64,000 bases of DNA from Flagellimonas hadalis (GTDB lineage: Bacteria > Bacteroidota > Bacteroidia > Flavobacteriales > Flavobacteriaceae), in NCBI RefSeq assembly GCF_007785775.2, contig NZ_VNIK02000018.1, positions 1 through 64,000 on the forward strand. The letters are read 5' to 3'. Below the pieces are notes generated by a model that was not told the DNA's origin, ran no database searches, and was given only the letters and a program-made list of their open reading frames with translations. The position numbers and the translations under genes were made by a program. Below, one piece after another: positions 41,533-49,366 of the stretch (position 1 is its first letter; the number at the start of each line of letters is the position of its first letter).

Positions 41533-42546
41533 TTATCCGATTCCTAAACTTGCATTGGTTTTTTCGATGGATCTGTGTGCATCGGTCTCAATACCCGTGA
41601 GGGCCCGAATGGCATCAATGGTCTCAGGGATTACAATCGCTTGGTTATCGACCACGTAGGCATAAAAAAGTTCATCGCCCACAACCTTGAGCATGTCTTC
41701 CCATAGGGCCACCTCGTACATATCGCCCCAAGGCCTACCCATATCCAAAAACATTTCTTTGATGGTATTGTTGGAGACCAAGCCTTGATCATAGTGAATG
41801 AACTTGATTCTACTTGAGGTTTTGAGGGCGTTCAACACCTCTTCCTTTGAGGCTTTTTTTCGTAGCTTAACGTTCCAGTAATGCATATGGCTCAAAGTCT
41901 CGGGAACTTTGACCGCAGAAGTAATGACATCCAAATCCGGATCGACACTTTGCGCGTCGGGACCTTGATGGCTCGGGATGTCCTTTTCCGGCACCATGGT
42001 GTTCATGATGCCGCCCAAGTGGCTTTCCCATGGGTCGGTCGCCCTTCTTAATAATGTTCCCCGTGCATAATCCAATAGATCTGCCTTTTTTAAAGCGGTC
42101 AATGTCCTTAAGATAGATGTGGTGTTACAGGAAACCACCCGGGTAGCATCTAGATTTACCGCAGTGCTATAATTGTTCTCGGCACTAAAGGAGTGGCCTG
42201 TGGTCTTGTGTTTTTCACCTCCCTGTACGATAAACTTGATCCCTTGCCCTTTGTATATTTCCACATTTTTCGCGGCGATGTTCTTTGGCGTACAGTCCAC
42301 TACAAGATCTACTTTTTCTAAAATGTCTTGCATACTTCCTTCAATGGCAATATTGGCTGCTTTCATTTCTTTTTCGGCTTCGGGTGTGGCCGCATAAACT
42401 GCATACCCTTTTCGCACCGCATTTTGTATGCGCCAATCGCTGATGACATCACAAACCCCAATAAGGCTCATATCATCTTGTACATTAATGGCATCGGCCA
42501 CTCTTTTCCCGATAACTCCGTATCCTACTACTGCAATGTTTTTCAT
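41533..42546 (-). CDS. Type II glyceraldehyde-3-phosphate dehydrogenase
   Basis: This 337-residue dehydrogenase has NAD(P) binding through AVVGYGVIGKRVADAI, the DLVVDCTPKNI strand and the catalytic Cys140 in SCNTTSILRTL. These are features of the archaeal-type (class II) phosphorylating GAPDH, not of the common bacterial GapA (SCTTNCLAP). MHYWNVKLRK and FLDMGRPWGDMYEV further support it. It would convert glyceraldehyde-3-phosphate to 1,3-bisphosphoglycerate with NAD or NADP. It overlaps the nhaA stop by four bases. A class II GAPDH in Bacteroidota is unusual and probably supplements a chromosomal GapA. Confidence 0.9.
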   Translation of the reverse strand: MKNIAVVGYGVIGKRVADAINVQDDMSLIGVCDVISDWRIQNAVRKGYAVYAATPEAEKEMKAANIAIEGSMQDILEKVDLVVDCTPKNIAAKNVEIYKGQGIKFIVQGGEKHKTTGHSFSAENNYSTAVNLDATRVVSCNTTSILRTLTALKKADLLDYARGTLLRRATDPWESHLGGIMNTMVPEKDIPSHQGPDAQSVDPDLDVITSAVKVPETLSHMHYWNVKLRKKASKEEVLNALKTSSRIKFIHYDQGLVSNNTIKEMFLDMGRPWGDMYEVALWEDMLKVVGDELFYAYVVDNQAIVIPETIDAIRALTGIETDAHRSIEKTNASLGIG

Positions 42547-43883
42547 GTTCTTTTATGTTTAACTGTTCTTAATTGTTTTCTGTTTCTGTATAATAATAGA
42601 GCACCCATTACCCCCGCTGTCAATGAAGCGAATAGGATGCTTACCTTGGCCGTAAATATTAGGGACTCGTCCGTAAAAGCCAGTTCGGTTATAAACAACG
42701 ACATGGTAAAACCGATACCGCCAAGAAAACCTATACCATAAATCATTTTCCAATTCACGTTTTCCGGAAGCTTGGCGAGTTTAAATGCAACGAGTAGTCT
42801 TGAAAAAGCAGTAATACCGATAAACTTGCCAAAAATGAGACCTAGACCAATCCCCAAGCTAACCGGGCTGGATAGTACTTTCAGCAAATCTCCATGAAGA
42901 TGTATTCCTGCATTTGCCAAAGCGAACAAGGGAAGAATTACAAAGCCCACTATTGGGTTTAAAGTCCTTTCCAATTTTTGGAGTGGAGTTTCGGCCTCGG
43001 AACTTGCAGTCTTTATATCCTCCAATATCTCCAATTGCGTTTTTGAGATAAGCGTCCCCTTTATGGACTTGGTTTCTTGAAATCTCTTATGTAAACGGTC
43101 TAAACGCTCTAAAAAGGTAGTCTCCTTAATTTTTACCCTACCAGGAATGGCAAATGCGGTCAGAATCCCGGCAATGGTTGGATGTACCCCTGAAAAAAAG
43201 AAGGTCAACCAAACACCACCGATGCCAATAATGGCATAGAACCATGTGCTTCTTACTCCCGCATAATTACCAATTATCAAAGCCGCGAAGAACAATAGTC
43301 CATGGAGTAGATCCATCTGCGAGATACCTGAGGTATAAAAGAGGGCAATGACCAAGACACCACCTAGATCATCCACAATAGCCAGTGTAATAAGAAAAAC
43401 CCTCAAGGTCGAAGGAAGTCTTTTTCCGACAAGGGCCAGAACCCCTAATGAAAATGCAATATCCGTGGCCATGGGAATGCCCCAACCATTGGAAGCCTCG
43501 CCCGAGTTGTTGAACATAAAATAAATAATGGCAGGGAGCACCATACCACCTATTGCTGCACCGATGGGCAGTATTGCATCCTTTGGGGACGACAGTTTAC
43601 CACCGATTATTTCACGTTTCAGCTCTAGACCGACTTGCATAAAAAATAGTGCCATTAAGCCATCGTTGATCCATAACAGTAGCGACTCAGATAGCTGAAA
43701 TGTACCCACACTAAAGGCAAATTCGGTTTGCATTAGGCCGACATAATATCCCTTCCATGGCGAGTTGGCCCACACCATAGCAATAACAACAGTGATAAAG
43801 AGCACAATGCCATAGTTGTGCAGTCTTTTGATCGAGCTGCCGAAGAATTTCATAATACTGTTATTTGAATAATGGCTAGGCAT
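42543..43883 (-). CDS. nhaA: Na+/H+ antiporter NhaA
   Basis: This 446-residue antiporter has the NhaA series: VWANSPWKGYY, NDGLMALFFMQVGLELKREI, WGIPMATDIAFSLGVLALVG (the transport aspartates) and LAIVDDLGGVLVIALFYTS with the paired aspartates, then GFTMSLFITELAF near the end. It exchanges cytosolic Na+ for H+. I put the start at the ATG at 43883, overlapping the NDH-2 stop by eight bases; ATG 43853 (MKFFGSS) is a good alternative. It is followed by GAPDH in the same operon. Confidence 0.93.
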   Translation of the reverse strand: MPSHYSNNSIMKFFGSSIKRLHNYGIVLFITVVIAMVWANSPWKGYYVGLMQTEFAFSVGTFQLSESLLLWINDGLMALFFMQVGLELKREIIGGKLSSPKDAILPIGAAIGGMVLPAIIYFMFNNSGEASNGWGIPMATDIAFSLGVLALVGKRLPSTLRVFLITLAIVDDLGGVLVIALFYTSGISQMDLLHGLLFFAALIIGNYAGVRSTWFYAIIGIGGVWLTFFFSGVHPTIAGILTAFAIPGRVKIKETTFLERLDRLHKRFQETKSIKGTLISKTQLEILEDIKTASSEAETPLQKLERTLNPIVGFVILPLFALANAGIHLHGDLLKVLSSPVSLGIGLGLIFGKFIGITAFSRLLVAFKLAKLPENVNWKMIYGIGFLGGIGFTMSLFITELAFTDESLIFTAKVSILFASLTAGVMGALLLYRNRKQLRTVKHKRT

Positions 43884-45297
43884 CAATGCTGGATTTTTTG
43901 GGATTTACATCCTTTTCCCATTCATTATTGGAACTATATTTTAAGGAGGCTTTCATATAAGCATCACGTTTGAAACTTCTTATGATTACCCGGTTGCTTT
44001 TTTCGTAGGTAAAATAACTGATGGCCCAATTGAAGCCCACCAAAAATTTGTTTCGAAACCCGCTGATGGAAAGCAAGTGAACCACGGACCATAAAAGCCA
44101 GGCAGCATACCCGCCGAAGTGGAGCTTTCCTAAATCAGCGACCGCTTTTCTTTTACCAACTGTGGCCAATGAACCTTTATCTTTATACCTAAATGGTTTG
44201 GAAGGCATTGATTGAACGGTGTTCAATAGCACTTTGGCCAAATGACCGCCCTGTTGAATGGCGGTTTGGGCTACCTGTGGATGGCCCTTAGGGGTCTCGT
44301 CGGTGATTACCCCGGCAATGTCCCCAATGGCAAAAACATTATCCATGCCTTCCACTTTTAGATGGGTATCCGTTTTTAGACGGTTCCCATTAATTATATG
44401 TTTTTGATTGATGCCCGCTGGAACCTGGCCTGTTACACCTGCCGTCCAAATCAGGTTTTTCGCCATGATTTTCCTTCCACTTTTGGTAGATACCACATTA
44501 CCGTCGTAACCGCTCACGGCCTCGTTCAACAACACTTGCACATTTAGATTTTTTAGATACCGAAGTGTTTTTGTCGAGGCTTTGTTGGACATTGAGGCTA
44601 ATAGTTCGTCCGATGCTTCGATCAGGTAGATGTTCATTATGCTATTCGGATACTCGGGATAGTCTTTTGGAAGGATGTACTTACAGAATTCCGCCAAGGC
44701 ACCTGCCATTTCGACACCGGCCGGGCCACCGCCCACAATCACAAAATTGGTCAGCGCATCGCGTTCTTCATCATCACAGGTTATGGCTGCCTGCTCCAAG
44801 TTTTGCAACATCATATGACGTATGTTTAGCGAGTCCTTGATGTCTTTCATACCAAGACTGTTTTGTTCCACCTCTTTCATGCCGAAGAAATTGGTCTTGG
44901 TTCCGGTGGCCAAGACCAGATAATCGTAGGTGAGCTTGCCTTTGTCTGTTACAACTGTGTTGGAAGCGGGTTCGATTTGCGTCACTTCGGCAAACCTAAA
45001 GCTCACATTACCATAGCCCTTGAACTGTTTTCTGAAGGGAAATACGATACTGTCCGGTTCAAGACCGCTGGTGGCCACTTGATAGAACAAGGGCTGAAAT
45101 TGATGGAAGTTGTTACGGTCTATCAGCACGACCTGTACCTCCTTGTTTTTAAGGCCTTCTACCAGGGCCAGCCCTGCAAAGCCACCACCCACAACCACTA
45201 TACGCGGCAAAAATGTTTTGGGCAAACAAACAGACTCCATCACTTCACAGTTGGCATCGGTATTGTTCTTTGATATGCAGGTATTCTGATTTCCCAT
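43876..45297 (-). CDS. ndh: Type II NADH dehydrogenase (NDH-2)
   Basis: This 473-residue flavoprotein has two dinucleotide folds: FAD at IVVVGGGFAGLALVEGL and NAD(P)H at FVIVGGGPAGVEMAGALAE. VFAIGDIAGVI and a C-terminal amphipathic region (HLLSISGFRNKFLVGFNW) for membrane attachment follow. It oxidises NADH and reduces quinone without pumping protons. The start at 45297 gives MGNQNTCISKN; the longer open frame into the UspA gene is discarded. The first 30 residues are a low-similarity extension with two Cys. It helps re-oxidise NADH when proton-motive force is high or complex I is limiting. Confidence 0.92.
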   Translation of the reverse strand: MGNQNTCISKNNTDANCEVMESVCLPKTFLPRIVVVGGGFAGLALVEGLKNKEVQVVLIDRNNFHQFQPLFYQVATSGLEPDSIVFPFRKQFKGYGNVSFRFAEVTQIEPASNTVVTDKGKLTYDYLVLATGTKTNFFGMKEVEQNSLGMKDIKDSLNIRHMMLQNLEQAAITCDDEERDALTNFVIVGGGPAGVEMAGALAEFCKYILPKDYPEYPNSIMNIYLIEASDELLASMSNKASTKTLRYLKNLNVQVLLNEAVSGYDGNVVSTKSGRKIMAKNLIWTAGVTGQVPAGINQKHIINGNRLKTDTHLKVEGMDNVFAIGDIAGVITDETPKGHPQVAQTAIQQGGHLAKVLLNTVQSMPSKPFRYKDKGSLATVGKRKAVADLGKLHFGGYAAWLLWSVVHLLSISGFRNKFLVGFNWAISYFTYEKSNRVIIRSFKRDAYMKASLKYSSNNEWEKDVNPKKSSIDA

Positions 45298-45359
45298 GAT
45301 CTGCTCTTTTATTTTTCTACGGACAAAATTTATCCTGTCACATTGTAAGTGGCCATATT

Positions 45360-45818
45360 TTATTTTTGATGTTTTTTTCTGACAATCAAAACAGAACAAT
45401 GCGCGTGCATGGCAATGGATTGGGCGACCGAACCAAGCAAAAAGCGCGAGAATGCGCCATGGCCTTGTGATCCCAATACGATAAGATCCACCTCCAAATC
45501 AGTTGCCTTTTCCAAGATTGCATTTTTGGGAAACCCTTCTACAATATTGGTCGTTATCGACAACTTGCCGTTCTTTTGTTTTAACGACTTTGCAGCATTG
45601 TTAACGATGGTTTCAGCCGATTTTTTCGCATTTGACATGGCTTCTTCTTTATAATGGCCGATACCACTTAAGGGGAAAGCCCCTGGTACAGTTAACATTG
45701 GATTTTCATAAACATTTAGAACATGTATTTTAACTAATTTTGGCAGCGACATTGCCGCTAGTTCATCGATGGCATCTTTGCTGAATTCAGAGCCGTCAAT
45801 TGCGAGTAATACTTTCAT
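45360..45818 (-). CDS. Single-domain universal stress protein
   Basis: This 152-residue UspA protein starts MKVLLAIDGSEFSKDAIDEL. It has VLNVYENPML and the ATP-binding loop GSQGHGAFSRFLLGSVAQSI (G-2x-G-9x-G pattern), then HCSVLIVRKK. It should bind ATP, unlike the two-domain copy at 24597 where the second motif is weak. It lies upstream of ndh (63 bases) and downstream of the lycopene-cyclase-domain gene. Confidence 0.92.
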   Translation of the reverse strand: MKVLLAIDGSEFSKDAIDELAAMSLPKLVKIHVLNVYENPMLTVPGAFPLSGIGHYKEEAMSNAKKSAETIVNNAAKSLKQKNGKLSITTNIVEGFPKNAILEKATDLEVDLIVLGSQGHGAFSRFLLGSVAQSIAMHAHCSVLIVRKKHQK

Positions 45819-45846
45819 CTTCTTCGTTTTTATTTATAGACTTAAC

Positions 45847-46560
45847 TTAAAAATTTTGATTCAAAACAATTGGGTTGATTAATTTTCTCCAATACAAATG
45901 CTCATAGAGGCCTGACCAATACATGCCAAAAGTGAAAGCGAACAAAAGCTCTTCGATTGGTATGCCGGCCACTAGAATATCACTCAGGTTTTCCAGATTC
46001 CAAAACAATGTTACGTAGTCGGGGTAAAACGGGAGAATACTTCCAAAATAAACAAAGTACAATGCCGTGAACAGAAATCCACTTATCCAGATTTTGGTCT
46101 TAAGGTCTGGGCGGCAGTATAACGTGGCCATTCCACCCAAGAACATGGCCAATATTCCACAGTAAATATGGTTCATGGGAGTGAAAAGGGCCAATATCAA
46201 AAACACGACCGCCGGTACGAAAAGGATATATAGATGCAACCTATGTCTATAATGGTTACGCTCGGTATGCGGTATTTTAACATACCTTCGCTTGAAAATA
46301 AGATTGTAAAGTACGGTGCCAATACCCCCGATGGCAAAAGAGAAAATGATGCTTTCAATATCGAACCCGGTCTTTATCGCCAAATCGAAGAGCGATGGCG
46401 GGTGCCAATATTCGGGAACGAACAGCGGCTCGGTTAGCCCAAAGGGCATGGTTATCCAACTCATCCTCAACATTTCTTTACGGGAATCCTTCTTCAAAAG
46501 ATAGACCACGCCCCAAAGGGCCAGTATGATAAGGGACCATATAAACCAAACGTATTGCAT
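45847..46560 (-). CDS. Membrane protein with lycopene cyclase (CrtYcd-like) domain
   Basis: This 237-residue protein has about seven hydrophobic helices in two repeats. Each carries an acidic proline motif: MPFGLTEPLFVPEYWHPPSL in the first and GIPIEELLFAFTFGMYW in the second, the PxE(E)-type pattern of heterodimeric CrtYc/CrtYd or fused lycopene cyclases. Such domain proteins may cyclise lycopene or have other functions. No other carotenoid gene is in the window, so the biochemical role is unproven. It lies 28 bases upstream of uspA. Confidence 0.7.
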   Translation of the reverse strand: MQYVWFIWSLIILALWGVVYLLKKDSRKEMLRMSWITMPFGLTEPLFVPEYWHPPSLFDLAIKTGFDIESIIFSFAIGGIGTVLYNLIFKRRYVKIPHTERNHYRHRLHLYILFVPAVVFLILALFTPMNHIYCGILAMFLGGMATLYCRPDLKTKIWISGFLFTALYFVYFGSILPFYPDYVTLFWNLENLSDILVAGIPIEELLFAFTFGMYWSGLYEHLYWRKLINPIVLNQNF

Positions 46561-46564
46561 AAGA

Positions 46565-47359
46565 TTATAATTTTCTGGTTTCTAAATAATCAACCGCTTC
46601 CTTGACCGTCAAGGGGTAGGTGGCATTCCCCGTTCTGACATAAAAGGTTGTATTTTCGGTATCGCTGACATAGATTGGTTTTTTAGAAGGTTCGACAGCT
46701 ATTACGCACACATCTTCACCATTTAATTTGTAAAATGAAATGTGATTGCTAAAACAAGCCTCGTGACCTAACTGTGTTGAAATTATCCTGAAAATTTCAC
46801 GCTCATATCCATCTTTGTTCTTGTGCTTTAGGGTCTTGAAATCTTTTTCAAGGCCCACAATGTTGCCATCATCGTCAACGCCAATGATCAATTTTCCACC
46901 TTTTGCATTCATAAAACCAGTGATGGTCTTGGCAATGACTAGTTCCAGTTCGCGGTTCGTGGTTTTCCTAAAATAATCGTAACGAATAGATGACTTGAAT
47001 TCTACCCGTTCATTCTCACCCGCCTCTATCAATTCTTCTAAATCACGCAGTAACAACTGCTGTTGTGTGCCTATAAGCTTGTTCTTTCGCCTGAGGGTTA
47101 TGAAAAATAGACCGGAAACTATCCCTAGGAAAATGCCAAGGATTGTAAGCGAGACGCTCATCCCTCTCATATCAAAAGTGAAAGATTCTAAAAACTGCGA
47201 CTTTAAGACGTCCCAAAACAGGGAAAATGAAAATGGTGTATTGCTAAATTCAAACCAATAGAGCACCATGGTAAAAGGATGGACAAGGAAATAGAAAATG
47301 CCCCCCCATATTGCCGTTTGGGTGAAAATTGTTTTGATATTTCTTGCAGTACTATTCAC
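46565..47359 (-). CDS. Membrane-anchored AlbA/Schlafen-like (AAA_4) domain protein
   Basis: This 264-residue protein has two transmembrane helices (about 14-35 and 66-88), then a cytosolic AlbA_2/Schlafen-like domain. The domain includes ERVEFKSSIRYDY, TITGFMNAKGGKLIIGVDDD, GLEKDFKTLKHKN and VEPSKKPIYV, with TFYVRTGNATYPL at the end. The family is linked to nucleic acid or nucleotide binding and occurs in regulators and some defence proteins. It starts with GTG at 47359; no ATG is available before residue 30. It is the first gene of the long minus-strand stress block, with 146 non-coding bases upstream. Confidence 0.8.
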   Translation of the reverse strand: MNSTARNIKTIFTQTAIWGGIFYFLVHPFTMVLYWFEFSNTPFSFSLFWDVLKSQFLESFTFDMRGMSVSLTILGIFLGIVSGLFFITLRRKNKLIGTQQQLLLRDLEELIEAGENERVEFKSSIRYDYFRKTTNRELELVIAKTITGFMNAKGGKLIIGVDDDGNIVGLEKDFKTLKHKNKDGYEREIFRIISTQLGHEACFSNHISFYKLNGEDVCVIAVEPSKKPIYVSDTENTTFYVRTGNATYPLTVKEAVDYLETRKL

Positions 47360-47505
47360 TTATTCTACTTTATATGGTTGTACTCTAGGTTCAATTCCGG
47401 GATTCTATTGTCAATTGCTCAGTTCTTTGGCACTTTCCGCCAACAAATTGCCTGTGGTCGATGCGACACCGGTTCCTAAAAAGTCTCTCCGATCTTTTGT
47501 TCAGA
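47360..47505 (-). other. Gap between the stress block and the copper block, with a possible Tat-signal remnant
   Basis: On the minus strand, 47500-47411 can be read as TKDRRDFLGTGVASTTGNLL followed by AESAKELSN and a stop. RRDFLGTGVA is like a twin-arginine signal (RRxFL). It has no start codon and is closed by a stop (TGA 47501-47503) just upstream. If real, it is the 5' remnant of a deleted Tat-exported redox enzyme. Otherwise the gap may only carry the promoter of the AlbA gene. Confidence 0.25.
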
Positions 47506-47781
47506 TTATCTACTCTTAATCTGTGTGTTGTAAAATGCTGCAATCAGGGCACCTGTGAGCCAAGCAATGATAAATGTCTGGACAATGCCAATAAGTGCCT
47601 CCCAAATTGGCACGTCTACCCGTATTATACTGGTAGTGTCCAAGCCGTGCAGCAGGCTGTTGAAAAAGGTTATGCTTCCTTCTTGTCCTGCTGTCGCCAA
47701 AACAATCATGCAGCCGGCGTAGAGGATTGCAGCGGTCAGCCCCATGGCAAAACCGAATTTTTTTACATTGATACGATTCAT
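47506..47781 (-). CDS. DUF5676 family membrane protein
   Basis: This 91-residue protein has two transmembrane helices (about 10-30 and 60-85). VKKFGFAMGLTAAILYAGCM and the conserved-looking TFFNSLLHGLDTTSI, then GIVQTFIIAWLTGALIAAFYN, match the DUF5676 family often seen in metal-resistance or redox islands of Bacteroidota and Proteobacteria. Function unknown. It is the most downstream gene of the minus-strand copper arm and probably shares its expression. Confidence 0.75.
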   Translation of the reverse strand: MNRINVKKFGFAMGLTAAILYAGCMIVLATAGQEGSITFFNSLLHGLDTTSIIRVDVPIWEALIGIVQTFIIAWLTGALIAAFYNTQIKSR

Positions 47782-47855
47782 GATTCTTGTTTTAATGTTT
47801 ATTGTTGTTATTATTCATTTATGAGTTTGTTCATGTGCAAAAACCAAAGTTGGAG

Positions 47856-48302
47856 TCAATGGTTGCGCTCAAGGCTCTTTTTGTATTCCATTTTATTGTG
47901 CATGGCCTTGGCGAGATCCTCGTGTTCTAACGTGTGATCACAAAAAGAATCGGTCAAAAGGCTGTCCGAAGCAATGACCGGCATAAAATGGTGGGTGGTC
48001 AGTAGCATAAGGTCAGGATATCTAGTAATCATATCGCTCAATTTGTTCGCTAGTATGGTATCCTTTGCTGCTGCTTTTACGAGTTCGTCCACCATCATTC
48101 CCATGGCATGGTCGTTATCCATCATGTTGGCAATGTATTTTTTGCCCAGATCGTGATTTTCGACAAGTGCGGACAATACCTCTTCTTGCTGAGAGTGGTC
48201 CTCGAGCATATCCTTTACAGAACTACCCTGTTTTTGTGAGCAGGCCGAAATGAGTAAAGTAGCCAATACCATTATGCCTGTCTTATAAACTTTTATCTTC
48301 AT
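47856..48302 (-). CDS. Putative lipoprotein related to the Met-rich protein at 49367
   Basis: This 148-residue protein has a lipobox-type N-terminus (MVLATLLISACSQ, Cys at residue 21). It is followed by VKDMLEDHSQQEEVLSALVE and NHDLGKKYIANMMDNDHAMG. The last part aligns with LVQNHDYMMEFMEQMQGSDH in the protein at 49367, so the two are diverged paralogues. This copy has few methionines but many histidines. An outer-membrane or periplasmic metal-binding role is inferred from the cluster. A plausible promoter-containing gap of about 40 bases lies upstream. Confidence 0.65.
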   Translation of the reverse strand: MKIKVYKTGIMVLATLLISACSQKQGSSVKDMLEDHSQQEEVLSALVENHDLGKKYIANMMDNDHAMGMMVDELVKAAAKDTILANKLSDMITRYPDLMLLTTHHFMPVIASDSLLTDSFCDHTLEHEDLAKAMHNKMEYKKSLERNH

Positions 48303-48341
48303 TTTGACTTTTTTTAGTAATTAATATTTGCCCTACATTCC

Positions 48342-48557
48342 TTAATTTGATTTCAAGATCTTTTTTGATTCTTCATATTCCTCCTTAGAGATTTCGCCAT
48401 TGGCGAAGCGCTTTTTTAGAACTGAAAGTGGGTCTTCCTTCTTTGATTTTCTGTAAGGGATGTCATATGGCACCAAGAATATCCATATCAAGAGGATCAA
48501 CCATATGACCCACCAGATGACGTGCATGCCGCCCCAATGTCCGTCGAAAAAATGCAT
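48342..48557 (-). CDS. SHOCT-domain small membrane protein, copy 1
   Basis: This 71-residue protein has one transmembrane helix (about 11-30, rich in Trp and Ile). It ends in a SHOCT motif (DPLSVLKKRFANGEISKEEY). SHOCT tails are thought to mediate oligomerisation. It is a tandem duplicate of the gene at 48597 (same order: short N-terminus, VIWWVIW helix, SHOCT). Common in Bacteroidota metal-resistance loci; role unknown. Confidence 0.85.
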   Translation of the reverse strand: MHFFDGHWGGMHVIWWVIWLILLIWIFLVPYDIPYRKSKKEDPLSVLKKRFANGEISKEEYEESKKILKSN

Positions 48558-48596
48558 AGTTTTAGTTTTAAAGGTTATACATTACTTGTTTTCGGA

Positions 48597-48815
48597 CTAT
48601 TTGTCCGATTGTAAAAGTTTCTTAGATTGCTCGTATTCTTCTTTGGAAATCTCGCCCTTCGCGAAGCGGATTTTGAGCAACATTAGTGGGTCATCTCCCT
48701 CAATCTCTTCATAGGAGGAACTGGTTGGGGCAAAGAAAATCCAGCCCAATGCCACAATCCAAATGGCCCACCAGATCAGGTGCATGCCCCAAAAAAATCC
48801 ATCTTTGTAAAACAT
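48597..48815 (-). CDS. SHOCT-domain small membrane protein, copy 2
   Basis: This 72-residue protein has one Trp-rich transmembrane helix (LIWWAIWIVALGWIFFAPT), a linker and a SHOCT motif (DPLMLLKIRFAKGEISKEEY). Clearly a duplicate of the preceding small gene: the last 20 residues differ at only a few positions, while the linker has diverged. Gap of 39 bases to copy 1. A membrane scaffold for other proteins of the copper arm is possible. Confidence 0.85.
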   Translation of the reverse strand: MFYKDGFFWGMHLIWWAIWIVALGWIFFAPTSSSYEEIEGDDPLMLLKIRFAKGEISKEEYEQSKKLLQSDK

Positions 48816-48842
48816 ATTTTTAATTTGAAGGTTTTTATGATT

Positions 48843-49058
48843 TTAACTAATCTCTGCTATGGTATAGCCCTCAAGTTTGTTGAGTTGCCCTTGCAGTTCT
48901 TCTACCGTAAGCTTCTTGTTCATTGTTACAATGGTTGCGCCCATAGGCTGTAAAAAAACTTCTACTTGCTCTACTTCAGGATGTTCTTCCAAGGTCTTCT
49001 TGATTCTTGTGATACAGCCACCGCAGCTTATTCCGTTAATTTGATATCTGTACTTCAT
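48843..49058 (-). CDS. Heavy-metal-associated (HMA) domain copper chaperone
   Basis: This 71-residue protein is a single HMA domain with the metal site GISCGGCITRIKKTL (Cys-x-x-Cys at residues 11 and 14). Strands with VEQVEVFLQPMGATIVTM follow. Such CopZ-like or Atx1-like proteins bind Cu(I) and hand it to ATPases or regulators. It has no signal peptide, so it is cytoplasmic. It may deliver Cu(I) to CopB or the AraC-type sensor. Confidence 0.9.
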   Translation of the reverse strand: MKYRYQINGISCGGCITRIKKTLEEHPEVEQVEVFLQPMGATIVTMNKKLTVEELQGQLNKLEGYTIAEIS

Positions 49059-49072
49059 TTCGAAAGTATATT

Positions 49073-49336
49073 TTAATGGTGCCGATGCCCCCGGTGATCT
49101 TCTTGGGTCTCAGTGGAATCTTGCTCTTTGTCATGATCATGGTATTTACTGTTATCAGATTTTCCATGATCACCATGCCCGTGACCACCGTGAGGTATGA
49201 AAAGGTGTATCAAAAACATCACGATGATAAAGGAAAAAAGCCCATTGTACCCTGTAATGCCAAATGCAGGCGCAAAAAAAATCAACAATAGCGGGAGACC
49301 ACAACCGATGACCATCCAAATCCAATGTCCTTTCAT
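49073..49336 (-). CDS. Small membrane protein with His-rich tail
   Basis: This 87-residue protein has two hydrophobic helices (about 4-22 and 28-46). A tail follows that is very rich in histidine and acidic residues (GGHGHGDHGKSDNS, DHDKEQDS, RGHRHH). The helices resemble DUF2933-type small membrane proteins. The tail can bind Cu, Zn or Ni. It lies 14 bases from the HMA chaperone, so it is cotranscribed and likely a membrane metal buffer. Confidence 0.7.
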   Translation of the reverse strand: MKGHWIWMVIGCGLPLLLIFFAPAFGITGYNGLFSFIIVMFLIHLFIPHGGHGHGDHGKSDNSKYHDHDKEQDSTETQEDHRGHRHH

Positions 49337-49366
49337 GATTTTTATTTTTTCGTTACCTATTATGTG

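Noticed and set aside
45298..45399. Upstream extension of the NDH-2 frame
   Set aside because: It runs into the universal stress gene and adds 34 residues unrelated to the family; ATG at 45297 is preferred.
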